Shown: positions 18,737 through 29,619, numbered from the stretch's first letter. The stretch is 60,576 nucleotides of DNA from DATJLY01 sp035604195 (GCA_035604195.1 DATNIY010000113.1:1-60576), one strand, 5' to 3'. Notes: generated by a model not told the origin, from the letters alone. Made by a program: numbers and translations.

Positions 18737-18788
18737 GGCGCCAGATTGAAGGTGCGTTTCGTGCCGCTCGAGCGAATCCCGGCTGCAT

Positions 18789-18923
18789 GGATGTCGTGCG
18801 TGCTTCGAGACGGCCGCTTCGCGGCCTCCTCAGCACGAGGAAAATCTTTGATGGCACGAAGAAAAATCCTCGTCCTGAGGAGCCGGCGAAGCCGGCGTCT
18901 CGAAGGACGCACCGCATCCATCC
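18789..18923. repeat. Imperfect long inverted repeat (REP-like palindromic element)
   Basis: Two arms of about 58-62 bases (18789-18846 and 18862-18923) are near reverse complements. Each contains the core CTTCGAGACG, an inner small palindrome around GCTTCGC, then CTCCTCAG and ACGAGGA, and each is flanked by a GGATG-like end. It fills the gap between dxr and hpnA and could fold into a large hairpin in RNA. Similar palindromic units are frequent in alphaproteobacterial intergenic DNA. No gene is seen in it. Confidence 0.8.
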
Positions 18924-18937
18924 AGAATGGAATTGCG

Positions 18938-20161
18938 CTAACCGGTGTTGGCGGCGCGCGGCAAGCCATTGCCGATGAGCCGCCGCGTCGTGGCGCGCGC
19001 CTCGCCATCGACATCGAGGACATCCTCGAGCCGGTCGATGCGCCGGTTCGGCAGCGCCTCCAGCGTGCGCTCGACCAGAGCGGCGATGTCGAGGAAGCCG
19101 ATGCGGCGGTCGAGGAAGGCGGCGACGGCGACCTCGTTCGCGGCATTGAGGATCGTCGGCGCGCCGCCGCCGCTCGCAAGCGCCGCACGCACCAGCCGCA
19201 GCGCGGGAAATCGCACCACGTCCGGCGCCTCAAAGTCGAGCCGCCCGAGCTTCGCCAGGTCGAGACGCGGGCTCGGCGCGCCGATCCGCTCGGGCCAGCC
19301 GAGCGTGTTGGCGATGGGTGTCCGCATATCGGGCGAGCCGAGCTGTGCCAGCACCGAGCCGTCGCTGTAATAGACCAGGCCATGCACGACCGACTGGCGG
19401 TGGACGACGATTTCGACACGCTCGCTGGCGAGGCCAAAAAGGTGTTGGGCCTCGATCACCTCGAGGCCCTTGTTCATCATGGTCGCGGAATCGACCGAAA
19501 TCTTCGCCCCCATGCGCCAGTTCGGATGCGCCACCGCCTGCTCCGGCGTCGCCTGCGCCATCTGGGCCGCCGACCATTCGCGGAACGGGCCGCCGCTCGC
19601 CGTCAGCATGATGCGCTCGATCGCCGCCCGCTGCTCGAAGGCAAAGACCTGGAAGATGGCATTGTGCTCGCTGTCGACCGGCAGGAGCTGCGCGCCGCAG
19701 CGCTCGGCCTCCGCGGTCACCAGCGCGCCGGCGCAGACCAAAACCTCCTTGTTGGCGAGCGCCACCATGGCGCCGCGCCGCACTGCCGCCAAGGTCGGCG
19801 CCAGACCGGCGGCGCCGACGATGGCCGCCATGACCCAATCGGCGGGGCGCGACGCCGCCTCGATGATCGCCCCGGCTCCGGCCGCCGCCTCGATCCCGCT
19901 GCCGCTCAGCGCCGATTTGAGCGCACCGTACTGGCTGTCGTCTGCAACCACGGCGAGCTTGGCGGCAAGGCTCCGCGCCTGCGCCGCCAGGAGTTCGGCA
20001 TTGCGGTGCGCTACCAGTGCCTCGACCGCATAAGAGCTGCGATCGGCGGACACCAGCTCGACGGTGTTGCGGCCGACCGAGCCGGTCGAGCCGAGGATGG
20101 TGACCCGGCGCGGCTTCTCGCGCCGCGCCCGAGGCACCGGACGGGCCGAGTTCTCGGTCAT
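18938..20161 (-). CDS. dxr: 1-deoxy-D-xylulose-5-phosphate reductoisomerase
   Basis: 407 residues. It is the second MEP enzyme, converting DXP to MEP with NADPH. Motifs are VTILGSTGSVGRNT, ALANKEVLVCAG, the metal site in LPVDSEHNAIFQ, TASGGPFREW and HPNWRMGAKISVDSATMMNKG. ATG 20161 is preceded by GAGGGGG and gives a normal length; a frame reaching back to 20815 crosses the chaC gene and is spurious. It is separated from hpnA by a palindromic repeat and lies in the same direction. Confidence 0.96.
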   Translation of the reverse strand: MTENSARPVPRARREKPRRVTILGSTGSVGRNTVELVSADRSSYAVEALVAHRNAELLAAQARSLAAKLAVVADDSQYGALKSALSGSGIEAAAGAGAIIEAASRPADWVMAAIVGAAGLAPTLAAVRRGAMVALANKEVLVCAGALVTAEAERCGAQLLPVDSEHNAIFQVFAFEQRAAIERIMLTASGGPFREWSAAQMAQATPEQAVAHPNWRMGAKISVDSATMMNKGLEVIEAQHLFGLASERVEIVVHRQSVVHGLVYYSDGSVLAQLGSPDMRTPIANTLGWPERIGAPSPRLDLAKLGRLDFEAPDVVRFPALRLVRAALASGGGAPTILNAANEVAVAAFLDRRIGFLDIAALVERTLEALPNRRIDRLEDVLDVDGEARATTRRLIGNGLPRAANTG

Positions 20162-20226
20162 CGAGACCCCCTCGCCATGGCCCATTGATAGAGCGGAGCC
20201 GGGGTCCGCGTAAACCGCGAAAAAAT

Positions 20227-20934
20227 CTATGAGGTCTCGAGCTTTGCCGAGTCGAGAAGGGCGGCCACGCGGTCGCGCAGGCGGAAGAGCCGCCGGTCTT
20301 GCAGGCCGAGCGCCTCGAGATGCGCCGCGGTCTTGAAGAGGTAGGTCGCGCAAGGCCCGAGCGCGCCGTGCGCCCGCGCGATCGACGCGACGATCTGGTC
20401 TTCGGGCAGAGCCCCGGCGTAGCGCTCGTGCCGGGCGTTGATGACAAAGGCGATGGCCCAGCCCCGCCCCTCGCTCGTGGCGATCCGGAGCCAGCGCGGA
20501 CAATAGGCGTTGGTCACCATCTCCCGCTGCCAGACCAGCTCGAGCTCGGCCTGCGCCAGCGATTCGGTGATGCGGAAGGCGACGCCGCGGCAGGCACCGC
20601 CGCGCTCGAGGCCCAGGATCAGCCCCGGCGCCCGCGGCGAACCGCGGCCCAAATGCGTCCACAGGCAGAAGCGCCGATGGTACCCCGCGACCGACGCCAC
20701 CCGCTGCTCGACAAAATGGATCATCGGGTTCCAGATCAGGGAGCCATAGCCGAAGAGCCAGACATCGCCGCCGCCATCCGGCCGTTCCGCCAGCATCCGG
20801 CCTACGGCGGCGCAATGTTCCTCGTCGCTCACCAGCTGCACCGCCGGATCGGCCGCCTTGAGGTGCTCGCGCAGCCGGCCGCTCAGGATCAGCTCACGGT
20901 TGAGCTGGTAGGACTGGTTCGGGTCGCGGGACAT
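20227..20934 (-). CDS. ChaC-like gamma-glutamylcyclotransferase
   Basis: 235 residues. ChaC enzymes cleave glutathione to 5-oxoproline and Cys-Gly. The cyclotransferase glycine motif GYGSLIWNP is at 62-70. FCLWTHLGRGSPRAPGL, LGLERGGACRGVAFRI (with the presumed catalytic Glu) and NAYCPRWL match the bacterial ChaC pattern. It ends 65 bases before dxr on the same strand and is divergent from hsp20. Regulation is not visible. Confidence 0.88.
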   Translation of the reverse strand: MSRDPNQSYQLNRELILSGRLREHLKAADPAVQLVSDEEHCAAVGRMLAERPDGGGDVWLFGYGSLIWNPMIHFVEQRVASVAGYHRRFCLWTHLGRGSPRAPGLILGLERGGACRGVAFRITESLAQAELELVWQREMVTNAYCPRWLRIATSEGRGWAIAFVINARHERYAGALPEDQIVASIARAHGALGPCATYLFKTAAHLEALGLQDRRLFRLRDRVAALLDSAKLETS

Positions 20935-21054
20935 GCTGAGAGCTGAAGTTGAGGATCAAGAGCCGGCGCCAAGCATATTACTGGACAGCCCCTTCGGACG
21001 ATACGCCTCTTCCCTCAGGGCAGCCATGTCGAGCCGCGTGGACGCCCGCCAACC

Positions 21055-21537
21055 TTGAAACTCGTGCATGTGTCTCCCACCTTGCAATTGACCGTCACCG
21101 GCCCCGGTGGCGCCAATCAACCGCCGAGACTGATGCCGCCGCGAGATCTCGAAAGCTGGATGTGGGCGGAGGCCTGCGAGGCCCTGGCCCGCGCCGAGCG
21201 TCTGCACCGCGAGTTCTTCCGCTTGGGACCGCCCAGTGCGCAGCCCAGCTGGGAGCCGCCCGTCGACATCTACGAGACCGAGCGCGAGCTCAGAATTCTC
21301 GTGGCGCTGCCCGGTGTCGCCGCCCGTGCGGTCGAGATCGGCTTCGAGGAAGGCACCCTGATCATCGCCGGCCGGCGCCGGCCGCCGGTCGAGCAGCGTG
21401 CGGCCGTCATCCATCGCCTGGAGATCCCGCAAGGCCGGTTCGAGCGCCGCATCACGCTCCCCGCCGGAAGGTTCAAGCTGGCGCGCCACGAGATGGCCGA
21501 TGGCTGCTTGGCACTGACTTTGGAAAAGCTCGAGTAA
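21055..21537 (+). CDS. Hsp20/alpha-crystallin family small heat-shock protein
   Basis: About 160 residues. The alpha-crystallin domain covers the C-terminal half (PPVDIYETERELRILVALPG, VEIGFEEGTLIIAGRR, RFERRITLPAG, CLALTLEKLE). The C-terminal IXI extension used for oligomer assembly is absent. The start is unsure: TTG 21055 gives the full length, a GTG lies at 21064, and an ATG lies near residue 27; none has a good ribosome site. Its stop is four bases before lon, so it is probably a partner or adaptor of the protease. A weak TTGAGG/CATATT pair near 20949-20979 could be a promoter. Confidence 0.8.
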   Translation: MKLVHVSPTLQLTVTGPGGANQPPRLMPPRDLESWMWAEACEALARAERLHREFFRLGPPSAQPSWEPPVDIYETERELRILVALPGVAARAVEIGFEEGTLIIAGRRRPPVEQRAAVIHRLEIPQGRFERRITLPAGRFKLARHEMADGCLALTLEKLE

Positions 21538-21541
21538 AGGA

Positions 21542-23932
<2,391 letters not shown>

Positions 23933-23992
23933 GGCGGGCGGGCGCCAACGGTTCCCGCGCGCGTTTCTGCAGCTTTCAACGTCTTCGAGTGG

Positions 23993-24253
23993 TTACGGCC
24001 CCTTACGCGGGTGCACGGCCATTTCGAGCGCCTGCCGGATGAAGCGCTGATACGGAACCCCGGCCTTGGCAGCCTTGGCCTTCACCGCGTCCAGCAGCTT
24101 GCGCGGCAGGCGCATATTCACCCGCTCGCTCTTCGGCTGAAACTCGAAGCGCACGGTCCGCATCCCCGACAGGTCGTATTGCGTCAGGTCGGACTTCGCC
24201 ACGAACGCCGCCGCTGCCTTATCGCTTCTCAGCTTTGGCAACTTCTTTTTCAT
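23993..24253 (-). CDS. CopG-type antitoxin-like protein (BrnA-like)
   Basis: 86 residues. A basic head (MKKKLPKLRSD), then YDLSGMRTVRFEFQPKSERVN and the ribbon-helix-helix stretch MRLPRKLLDAVKAKAAKAG, VPYQRFIRQALE. This is the pattern of CopG antitoxins paired with BrnT/RelE-like toxins. It starts 20 bases after the higA-like stop, so the two are cotranscribed. No toxin gene is adjacent on either side, which is unusual. Function as an autoregulated DNA-binding protein is inferred. Confidence 0.82.
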   Translation of the reverse strand: MKKKLPKLRSDKAAAAFVAKSDLTQYDLSGMRTVRFEFQPKSERVNMRLPRKLLDAVKAKAAKAGVPYQRFIRQALEMAVHPRKGP

Positions 24254-24272
24254 AGTGCTCGACCCTTTTGCG

Positions 24273-24569
24273 TTACCCCGGCGCCGCCGCGAAGAACCGC
24301 TTGACGTGCAGCTTCTTGGCGCGGTGTTTCGCTTGCCACAGATCGTAGGCAAGCTGCATCTGCAACCAGTGCTCCGGCGTGCTGCCGAACGCCTGCGACA
24401 GGCGCAGGGCCATGTCCGCCGTGATGCCGGAGCGCCCGTTGATGATCGACGAGAGCGTCTTGCGCGTGACGCCCAAGCCCTTGGCCGCCTCGGTGACGCT
24501 CAGGCCGAGCGCCTTAAGGCAGTCCTCCCGGACGATCTCGCCGGGGTGCGGGGGATCGTACATCTCCAT
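24273..24569 (-). CDS. higA: HigA-type XRE antitoxin
   Basis: 98 residues. It has the HigA opening PPHPGEIVREDCLKALGLS, a helix-turn-helix (VTEAAKGLGVTRKTLSSIINGR) and SQAFGSTPEHWLQMQLAYDLW. Size and motifs are standard. An AAGGAG ribosome site precedes the ATG. HigB toxin genes normally lie directly upstream, but the 350 bases upstream hold no HigB-like frame. It leads a two-gene unit with the CopG-like antitoxin. Confidence 0.88.
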   Translation of the reverse strand: MEMYDPPHPGEIVREDCLKALGLSVTEAAKGLGVTRKTLSSIINGRSGITADMALRLSQAFGSTPEHWLQMQLAYDLWQAKHRAKKLHVKRFFAAAPG

Positions 24570-24920
24570 GCGTCCTTTCTCCTTGCGCTAATGCGGATGT
24601 CGTTTGGGTGCAACCGTCCCTTTCTCGTCATCGCCGGGCTTGTCCCGGGGATCCACGTGGATGCCCGGGACAAGCCCGGGCATGACGAACAAGATACGAT
24701 TCCGTCTGCGAGAAACGCGCTCTAGTGATAATCGACCAAATCAACATCGGTTGCGAATTTCCCCGAAACCGACCCAGCCCTTGCCGGCGCGCATCGCTGC
24801 TCCCATATGTACGCAAACAGCGTTCATCACGAGAGGCTCGCGCGGCAAAAGTTAAAATCGGCGAAACGAACCCAATCGGCCCGCAGCCTTCGTCCACAAG
24901 TTATTGATTTATCGAATAAA
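24570..24920. other. Intergenic region without a recognised gene
   Basis: About 350 bases between higA and livF. It holds one strong palindrome (24625-24688) and a relatively A/T-rich stretch from about 24720 to the end. Short open frames exist on both strands (up to about 89 codons), but none shows a ribosome site, a recognisable motif or a gene-like composition. The higA promoter should lie here. I see no toxin remnant. Confidence 0.6.
24625..24688. repeat. Palindromic intergenic repeat
   Basis: The arms TCGTCAT...CGGGCTTGTCCCGGG and its complement CCCGGGACAAGCCCGG...ATGACGA meet at a central ACGTGGAT/ATCCACGT dyad, giving an almost perfect 64-base palindrome. This matches a family of short palindromes widely scattered in alphaproteobacterial genomes. 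It sits upstream of higA and could form a transcript hairpin. Confidence 0.8.
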
Positions 24921-24923
24921 TCA
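24905..24923 (-). terminator. A/T-rich hairpin at the end of livF
   Basis: A seven-base stem (TGATTTA/TAAATCA) with a TTCGA loop; the livF TGA stop lies in the first arm. No long U-tract follows, so termination is weakly supported, but it marks the end of the liv run. Confidence 0.35.
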
Positions 24924-25634
24924 GGCGACGCCGAGATAGGCCTTGCGGACTTCGGGATCGCGCTCGAGGTCCTTGACCAATCCCTGATGGACGACGCGGC
25001 CGGTTTCCATGACGTAGCCGCGGTCGGCGACGCTGAAGGCGGCGAAGACGTCCTGCTCGACGAGCAGCACCGTCACTCCCTCGCGCCTGATGTCGGCGAG
25101 CACGGTGAGGAGCTGATCGACGATCACCGGCGCGAGGCCGAGACTCATCTCGTCGACCATGAGCAGCACTGGCGCCGCCATGAGGGCGCGGCCGACGGCG
25201 CACATCTGCTGCTCGCCGCCCGACAGGCTCCCCGCGACCTGCTGGCGGCGCTCGGCCAGGATGGGGAAGAGGCGATAGACGCGCTCGAAGCTCTGGGCGA
25301 TGCCGGCCGCGTCGCGGCGGCGGTAGGCGCCCATGAGAAGGTTCTCCTCGACCGTCATGCGGCCGAAGAGCTGGCGCCCTTCCGGCACTTGCACGAGGCC
25401 CAGGCCGAAGGCGTCTTCGGGCGCCATGGGCAGGAGGTCGCGGCCCATGAAGCGCAGCTCGCCCTCGGCGGCGACGGTGCGGGAGATGGCGCGCAGCAAG
25501 GTCGTCTTGCCGGCGCCGTTCGAGCCGACGAGCGCCACGATCTCGCCGCGCCGAACCGTGAGATCGACGTCGAACAGCACCGGCACGCCGTAGCCCGCGC
25601 GCAGCCGCGCAATTTCGAGGAGCGGCTCGCTCAT
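24921..25634 (-). CDS. livF: LivF-type ABC transporter ATPase
   Basis: 237 residues, last gene of a branched-chain-amino-acid-type (HAAT) importer. Walker A GSNGAGKTT, signature SLSGGEQQMCAVGRAL, Walker B LLMVDEMSLGLAP and the switch loop LLVEQDVFAA are all present. The start at 25634 overlaps the livG stop (ATGA). The importer substrate may be a branched-chain amino acid or another amide or aromatic acid; the gene set alone does not decide. Confidence 0.92.
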   Translation of the reverse strand: MSEPLLEIARLRAGYGVPVLFDVDLTVRRGEIVALVGSNGAGKTTLLRAISRTVAAEGELRFMGRDLLPMAPEDAFGLGLVQVPEGRQLFGRMTVEENLLMGAYRRRDAAGIAQSFERVYRLFPILAERRQQVAGSLSGGEQQMCAVGRALMAAPVLLMVDEMSLGLAPVIVDQLLTVLADIRREGVTVLLVEQDVFAAFSVADRGYVMETGRVVHQGLVKDLERDPEVRKAYLGVA

Positions 25635-26380
25635 TTCCGCCGCGTCCCGAGATAGGCCTCGATGACCTGCGGGTCTTCGAAGACGGTCGCGGGGTCGCCC
25701 TCGGCGATCTTCTGGCCGTGGTGCAGGACGCACACTCGGTCGGACAGGCTGCGGATCGCCTTGATGACATGCTCGACGACCAGGATGGCAACGCCCTCTT
25801 GGCGAATCTTCTTGATGATCTCGATCACCTCGTCGACCTCGACCGCGGTGAGCCCGGCCATCACCTCGTCGAGCAGCAGGAGCCGCGGCTGCATGGCCAA
25901 GGCCTTCGCGAGTTCGAGGCGCTTGCGGTCGGGTCCGCCCAAGGCATCGGCGCGCTGGTCCATGCGCCGGCCGAGGCCGGTGAACTCGACCATGAAGCGC
26001 GCCAGCTCGCGCGCCCGTGCCCGCTTGTGCTCGCCGCCATTGAGCCCGAACAGCGCCCCCACGGTGACGTTGTCCAGCACCGAGAGGCCGGGGAAGGGCT
26101 TCATCACCTGGAAGGTGCGGGCGATGCCGAGATGCGCGCGCCGGTAGGCCGCCATCTCCTCGATCCGCTTGCCTTCGAAGAAGAGCTCGCCTTCGTCGGG
26201 CGGCAAGGTGCCGCTGATCAGGCCGATCAGGGTCGTCTTGCCGGAGCCGTTGGGGCCGATAAGGCCGACGATCTCGTCGTAATTGACGGCGATGCTGACC
26301 TCGTTGACCGCGACAAGGCCTTGAAAGCGCCGCGTCAGCTTGCGCGCCTCGAGCAGCGGACCGGCCGGGTGTTCGCTCAT
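25631..26380 (-). CDS. livG: LivG-type ABC transporter ATPase
   Basis: 249 residues. Walker A is GPNGSGKTT, the Q-loop region is RTFQVMKPFPGLSVLDNV, and Walker B is LLLLDEVMAGL. The signature motif is the degenerate DALGGPDRKRLELAKAL rather than LSGGQ, a variation often seen in LivG subunits. H-loop VVEHVIKAI is present. ATGA overlaps occur on both sides, with livM and livF. Confidence 0.92.
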   Translation of the reverse strand: MSEHPAGPLLEARKLTRRFQGLVAVNEVSIAVNYDEIVGLIGPNGSGKTTLIGLISGTLPPDEGELFFEGKRIEEMAAYRRAHLGIARTFQVMKPFPGLSVLDNVTVGALFGLNGGEHKRARARELARFMVEFTGLGRRMDQRADALGGPDRKRLELAKALAMQPRLLLLDEVMAGLTAVEVDEVIEIIKKIRQEGVAILVVEHVIKAIRSLSDRVCVLHHGQKIAEGDPATVFEDPQVIEAYLGTRRK

Positions 26381-27315
26381 ATCCGGTGCAGCCGGATGTT
26401 TTGCAGGAGATAACGCCAGCCGACGCGGCGCAGGCCGGCGCCGAGATCGATGAGGCCGCGCGGCATGAAGACCACGGCGATCACGATGACGAGGCCGAAG
26501 AGCAAGGCGGCGGCGGTCGAGATGCTGCTCGCCAGCCAATCATAGACGCTGGAGAGAATGAACGAGCCGATCAAGGGGCCGAAGACGGTGCCGGGTCCGC
26601 CGAACACCGCCATGATGACCATGCGCACATTGAGCGTCAGATCGAAGGCGCTCGCCGGATCGATGAAGGTGATCCAATAGGCATGGATGCCGCCGGCAAC
26701 CGCGGTGAAGAAGGACGACAGGACCAGCGCCACGACCTTGTAGAAGGTGGTGTTGACCCCCATCACCGCGGCGGCGTCCTCGTCCTCGCGGATGGCGATG
26801 AGGCCCATGCCGAAGCGGCTCAGCGCCAGCCAAATGACGGTGAGAGTCGTCGCCGCCAGGAGCGCGAGCGAGGCTTCGTAGAACATGGCGTCGTTGCGCG
26901 TCAGCGGCAGGATGAGGCCGATATTGCGCCCGGCGATGTCGAGATTGGCGACGATCGCCGCCATGGTCGCGGAAAGCCCGAGCGTGGCGATGGCGAAGTA
27001 ATGGCCGCGCAGCCGCAAAATGGGCAGGCCGAGCAGCAAAGCGCAGAGCATGCCGAGCGCGCCGCCCAGGGCGAGGCCGACGCCGAAGGGCAGGCCGAAT
27101 TGCACCATGGCGATGGCGGTGCCGTAAGTGCCGAGCCCGTAGAACACCGAATTGCCGAAGGAGGCATAGCCGGTGAAGCCGCCGATGATGTTCCATGCCT
27201 GCGCCAAGGTCGCGACCAGCAGCGCATTGATGCCATATTGGATCATCACGTCGTCGCCGACCCAGGGCAGGATCGCGAGCAGCGCCGCGATGAGCGCCAG
27301 TGCCGCCCAGCGCAT
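26377..27315 (-). CDS. livM: LivM-type ABC transporter permease
   Basis: 312 residues with eight or nine hydrophobic segments. Family features include GINALLVATLAQAWNIIGGFTGYASFGN near the N-terminus, LRLRGHYFAIATLGLS, and the coupling loop AIREDEDAAAVMGVNTTFYK. ATG 27315 shares one base with the livH stop. It pairs with LivH to form the channel of the importer. Confidence 0.92.
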   Translation of the reverse strand: MRWAALALIAALLAILPWVGDDVMIQYGINALLVATLAQAWNIIGGFTGYASFGNSVFYGLGTYGTAIAMVQFGLPFGVGLALGGALGMLCALLLGLPILRLRGHYFAIATLGLSATMAAIVANLDIAGRNIGLILPLTRNDAMFYEASLALLAATTLTVIWLALSRFGMGLIAIREDEDAAAVMGVNTTFYKVVALVLSSFFTAVAGGIHAYWITFIDPASAFDLTLNVRMVIMAVFGGPGTVFGPLIGSFILSSVYDWLASSISTAAALLFGLVIVIAVVFMPRGLIDLGAGLRRVGWRYLLQNIRLHRI

Positions 27316-28172
27316 CACGCCCCTTTGAGCGACCGCACCGGCCGCGCGACGAGGATGACGACGAGCAGGCCGAAGCTGATGGCGTCGGTGAAGGTCGGTC
27401 CGAGATAGAGCGCGGCGAGCGCCTCGGCGACGCCGATGACGAGGCCGCCGGCAAGAATGCCGAAGGGATTTTCGAGTCCGCCCATGATGGCGATGACGAA
27501 GGACTTCACCGTCAGATTGGTGCCGACATAGGGAGTGAGCTGCGAGACCACGCCATAGAGCCCGCCCGCGGCGCCGGCCAAGGCCGCGCCGATGCCGAAG
27601 GTGACGGCATAGAGCTGGCGCGGATCGACGCCATAGAGCCGCGCCGCGACCAGATTCTGCGCCGTGGCGCGGATGGCCCGCCCCAGGCGCGTGCGCTCGA
27701 GCAGCAGCCACAATGCCGCCGCCAGCACCAGCGCCACGGCGAAGGCGGCGAGGCGCGCCAGCGGGATGGTGATGCCGAGCACGGTCACATTGGCGCCGGC
27801 GTAGCTCGGATTGATGGCGCGGAAATCGGCGCTGAAGGCCAGTTGCGCCAGATAAGTCAGCACCACATCGAGCCCGAAGGTGATGAGCAGCGTATTGAGC
27901 GGCGCCGACCGCACGATGAGATTGAGCAGGAAGCGCTGCAGCGCGTAGCCGAAGGCGAACATCACCAGCATCGCCACCGGCAGCGCCGCGAAGGGGTCGA
28001 TGCCGGCGGCGGTGAACATGAAATAGACGGCATAGCCGCCCAACATGATGAGCGCGCCATGCGCCAGATTGACGATGTTGAGCACGCCCCAGATCAGCGC
28101 CATGCCGAGCGCCATCAGGCCGTAAAGGCCGCCGAGCAGCAAGCCGTTGGTCAGAATCTGCGCGAGCAGCAC
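27315..28172 (-). CDS. livH: LivH-type ABC transporter permease
   Basis: 285 residues, GTG start, about eight hydrophobic segments. Family marks are NGLLLGGLYGLMALGMALIWG and NLAHGALIMLGGY at the N-terminus, the coupling loop RAIRATAQNLVAARLYGVD and VKSFVIAIMGGLENPFG near the end. It follows livJ by 53 bases and overlaps livM by one base. Confidence 0.92.
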   Translation of the reverse strand: MLLAQILTNGLLLGGLYGLMALGMALIWGVLNIVNLAHGALIMLGGYAVYFMFTAAGIDPFAALPVAMLVMFAFGYALQRFLLNLIVRSAPLNTLLITFGLDVVLTYLAQLAFSADFRAINPSYAGANVTVLGITIPLARLAAFAVALVLAAALWLLLERTRLGRAIRATAQNLVAARLYGVDPRQLYAVTFGIGAALAGAAGGLYGVVSQLTPYVGTNLTVKSFVIAIMGGLENPFGILAGGLVIGVAEALAALYLGPTFTDAISFGLLVVILVARPVRSLKGA

Positions 28173-28225
28173 GGCGGTCTCTTAATCAGGCTTCGCCGCG
28201 GATCGGGCGGTGCTGGGCGGCGGCT

Positions 28226-29434
28226 TCAGTGCCGCGCGTTCCAAGGCGGCACCGGATATTGCGGCTTGTTGAGGAAATGGTCGGTGTAGACCGGAACGAG
28301 TTCGCCGTTCTGGATTTGGATGGCGGTCTGCGGCAAGTCGATCTGGCCGTTCTCGGCGTAGCGGACGCGGGCATAGAGGCAATCGAAGTCGATGGCGGCG
28401 ATGGCGGCGCGCACCTTCTGGCGATCGAGCGACCCCGCCTTGGCGATCGCCTTGGCATAGGTCTCGACATCCGCCACCGCCGAGGCGACGTGGTAATCCG
28501 GCGGGTAGCCGTATTTCTCCTGGAACTGCTTGGCGAAGGCCTCGGCGTCGCCGAACCAGTCGTCCTTGAGCGTGGCCGAAGGCAGCCACACGGTCATGCC
28601 GAAGGTGTAATCGGCGTCCTTGCCGAGCGCCTTGCGGAAATCGGCCGTCGGCACGCCGACGGTGAAGGAGGCGAGATCCTTGGGGCTGAAGTCGAGGCTC
28701 TTCGCCTGCCGGATGAAGTTGAGCGCCTCGGGCTCATGCCCGCCCCACAGCAGGACATCCGGTGCCTTGGATTTGAGCAGCGAAAGCAGCGTGGTGAAAT
28801 CCGAGTTGTGCTCGGCATATTGCTCGTCGAAAACGGTGGTCAAGCCCGGCTTCGCCAGCAGCTTTCGCGTCCCCGTGGCGACCGATACGTCGAAGGAATC
28901 ATCGGCCGAGAGCAGCGCCACGGTCTTCGGCTTGGGCTCGAGCTTGCCGAGCATCTCGATGGTGCTGCCGAAATAATCGTCGGCCGGCGGCAGCGTGCCG
29001 AAAACGTATTTGTAGCCGCGCGCGAAGATCTGGCTCGAGGCGCCGCCGCCCTGGACGAACGGGATCTCGTACTTCTCGGCCACCGAGGAATCGTCGAGCG
29101 CATCATTGCTGTTGAACGGACCGAGCAGGAAATCGACCTTGTCGCTGGTGATGAGCTGAACGTATTGGCGGACGCCGAGGTTGACGTCGGACTGGTTGTC
29201 GAGAACCTTGAGGGCGAATTGATAGCGCTGGTCGCCGACGGCGATGCCGCCCTTGGCATTGATCTGGTCGACGGCAAGCTGATAGGCGTCGCGATAGTAG
29301 TGGCCGGGGTTTGCCATGGCGCCGGTGATTTGCACCGACGCGCCCAGGGTTATGGTCTTGGTCTGTGCCGGCGCCGCAGCCGCGGAAAGCGCAATGGCGG
29401 CAACAACTGAAACCCCGGCGATCGCCTGCTTCAT
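28226..29434 (-). CDS. LivJ-like periplasmic substrate-binding protein (Peripla_BP_6)
   Basis: 402 residues. The signal peptide (MKQAIAGVSVVAAIALSAAA, cut near APAQ/T) is followed by KTITLGASVQITGAMANPG and YRDAYQLAVDQINAKGGI, a type I binding-protein fold of amino-acid/amide importers. ATG 29434 has GGAGGGG about eight bases upstream. It is first of the liv run. The ligand is not predictable; the lack of several classic LivJ residues leaves urea, amide or aromatic acid possible. Confidence 0.88.
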   Translation of the reverse strand: MKQAIAGVSVVAAIALSAAAAPAQTKTITLGASVQITGAMANPGHYYRDAYQLAVDQINAKGGIAVGDQRYQFALKVLDNQSDVNLGVRQYVQLITSDKVDFLLGPFNSNDALDDSSVAEKYEIPFVQGGGASSQIFARGYKYVFGTLPPADDYFGSTIEMLGKLEPKPKTVALLSADDSFDVSVATGTRKLLAKPGLTTVFDEQYAEHNSDFTTLLSLLKSKAPDVLLWGGHEPEALNFIRQAKSLDFSPKDLASFTVGVPTADFRKALGKDADYTFGMTVWLPSATLKDDWFGDAEAFAKQFQEKYGYPPDYHVASAVADVETYAKAIAKAGSLDRQKVRAAIAAIDFDCLYARVRYAENGQIDLPQTAIQIQNGELVPVYTDHFLNKPQYPVPPWNARH

Positions 29435-29613
29435 CGGCGTTCCCCTCCATTGTCCCGACATCGCCCCAAGCGAGAGCGTGGCCGGCCCATCGGTCAAATT
29501 CTAGCATCGCCGCTCGCCGCAAGCCCAGGCAGATATTCGAGGCCAAGTCAGTGCGGCCGCATCAGGGAGAGAGGGCCGCGTCTGCGCAAATTCCGCCCGT
29601 GCTCGTTGCGGGC

Positions 29614-29619
29614 TTGACA
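29614..29619 (+). promoter_or_regulatory. Possible -35 box upstream of the FadB-like gene
   Basis: A perfect TTGACA lies 62 bases before the start codon in the divergent livJ/fadB gap. No convincing -10 hexamer is seen at 16-18 bases from it, so this is only a candidate. Confidence 0.25.

Noticed and set aside
18737..18937. Short frames in the gap between dxr and hpnA
   Set aside because: They arise from the inverted repeat itself and have mirror-related sequences; no start signals.
24628..24897. Possible 89-codon gene on the minus strand upstream of higA (missing toxin?)
   Set aside because: It runs through the palindromic repeat, has no ribosome site and lacks HigB or BrnT-like residues.
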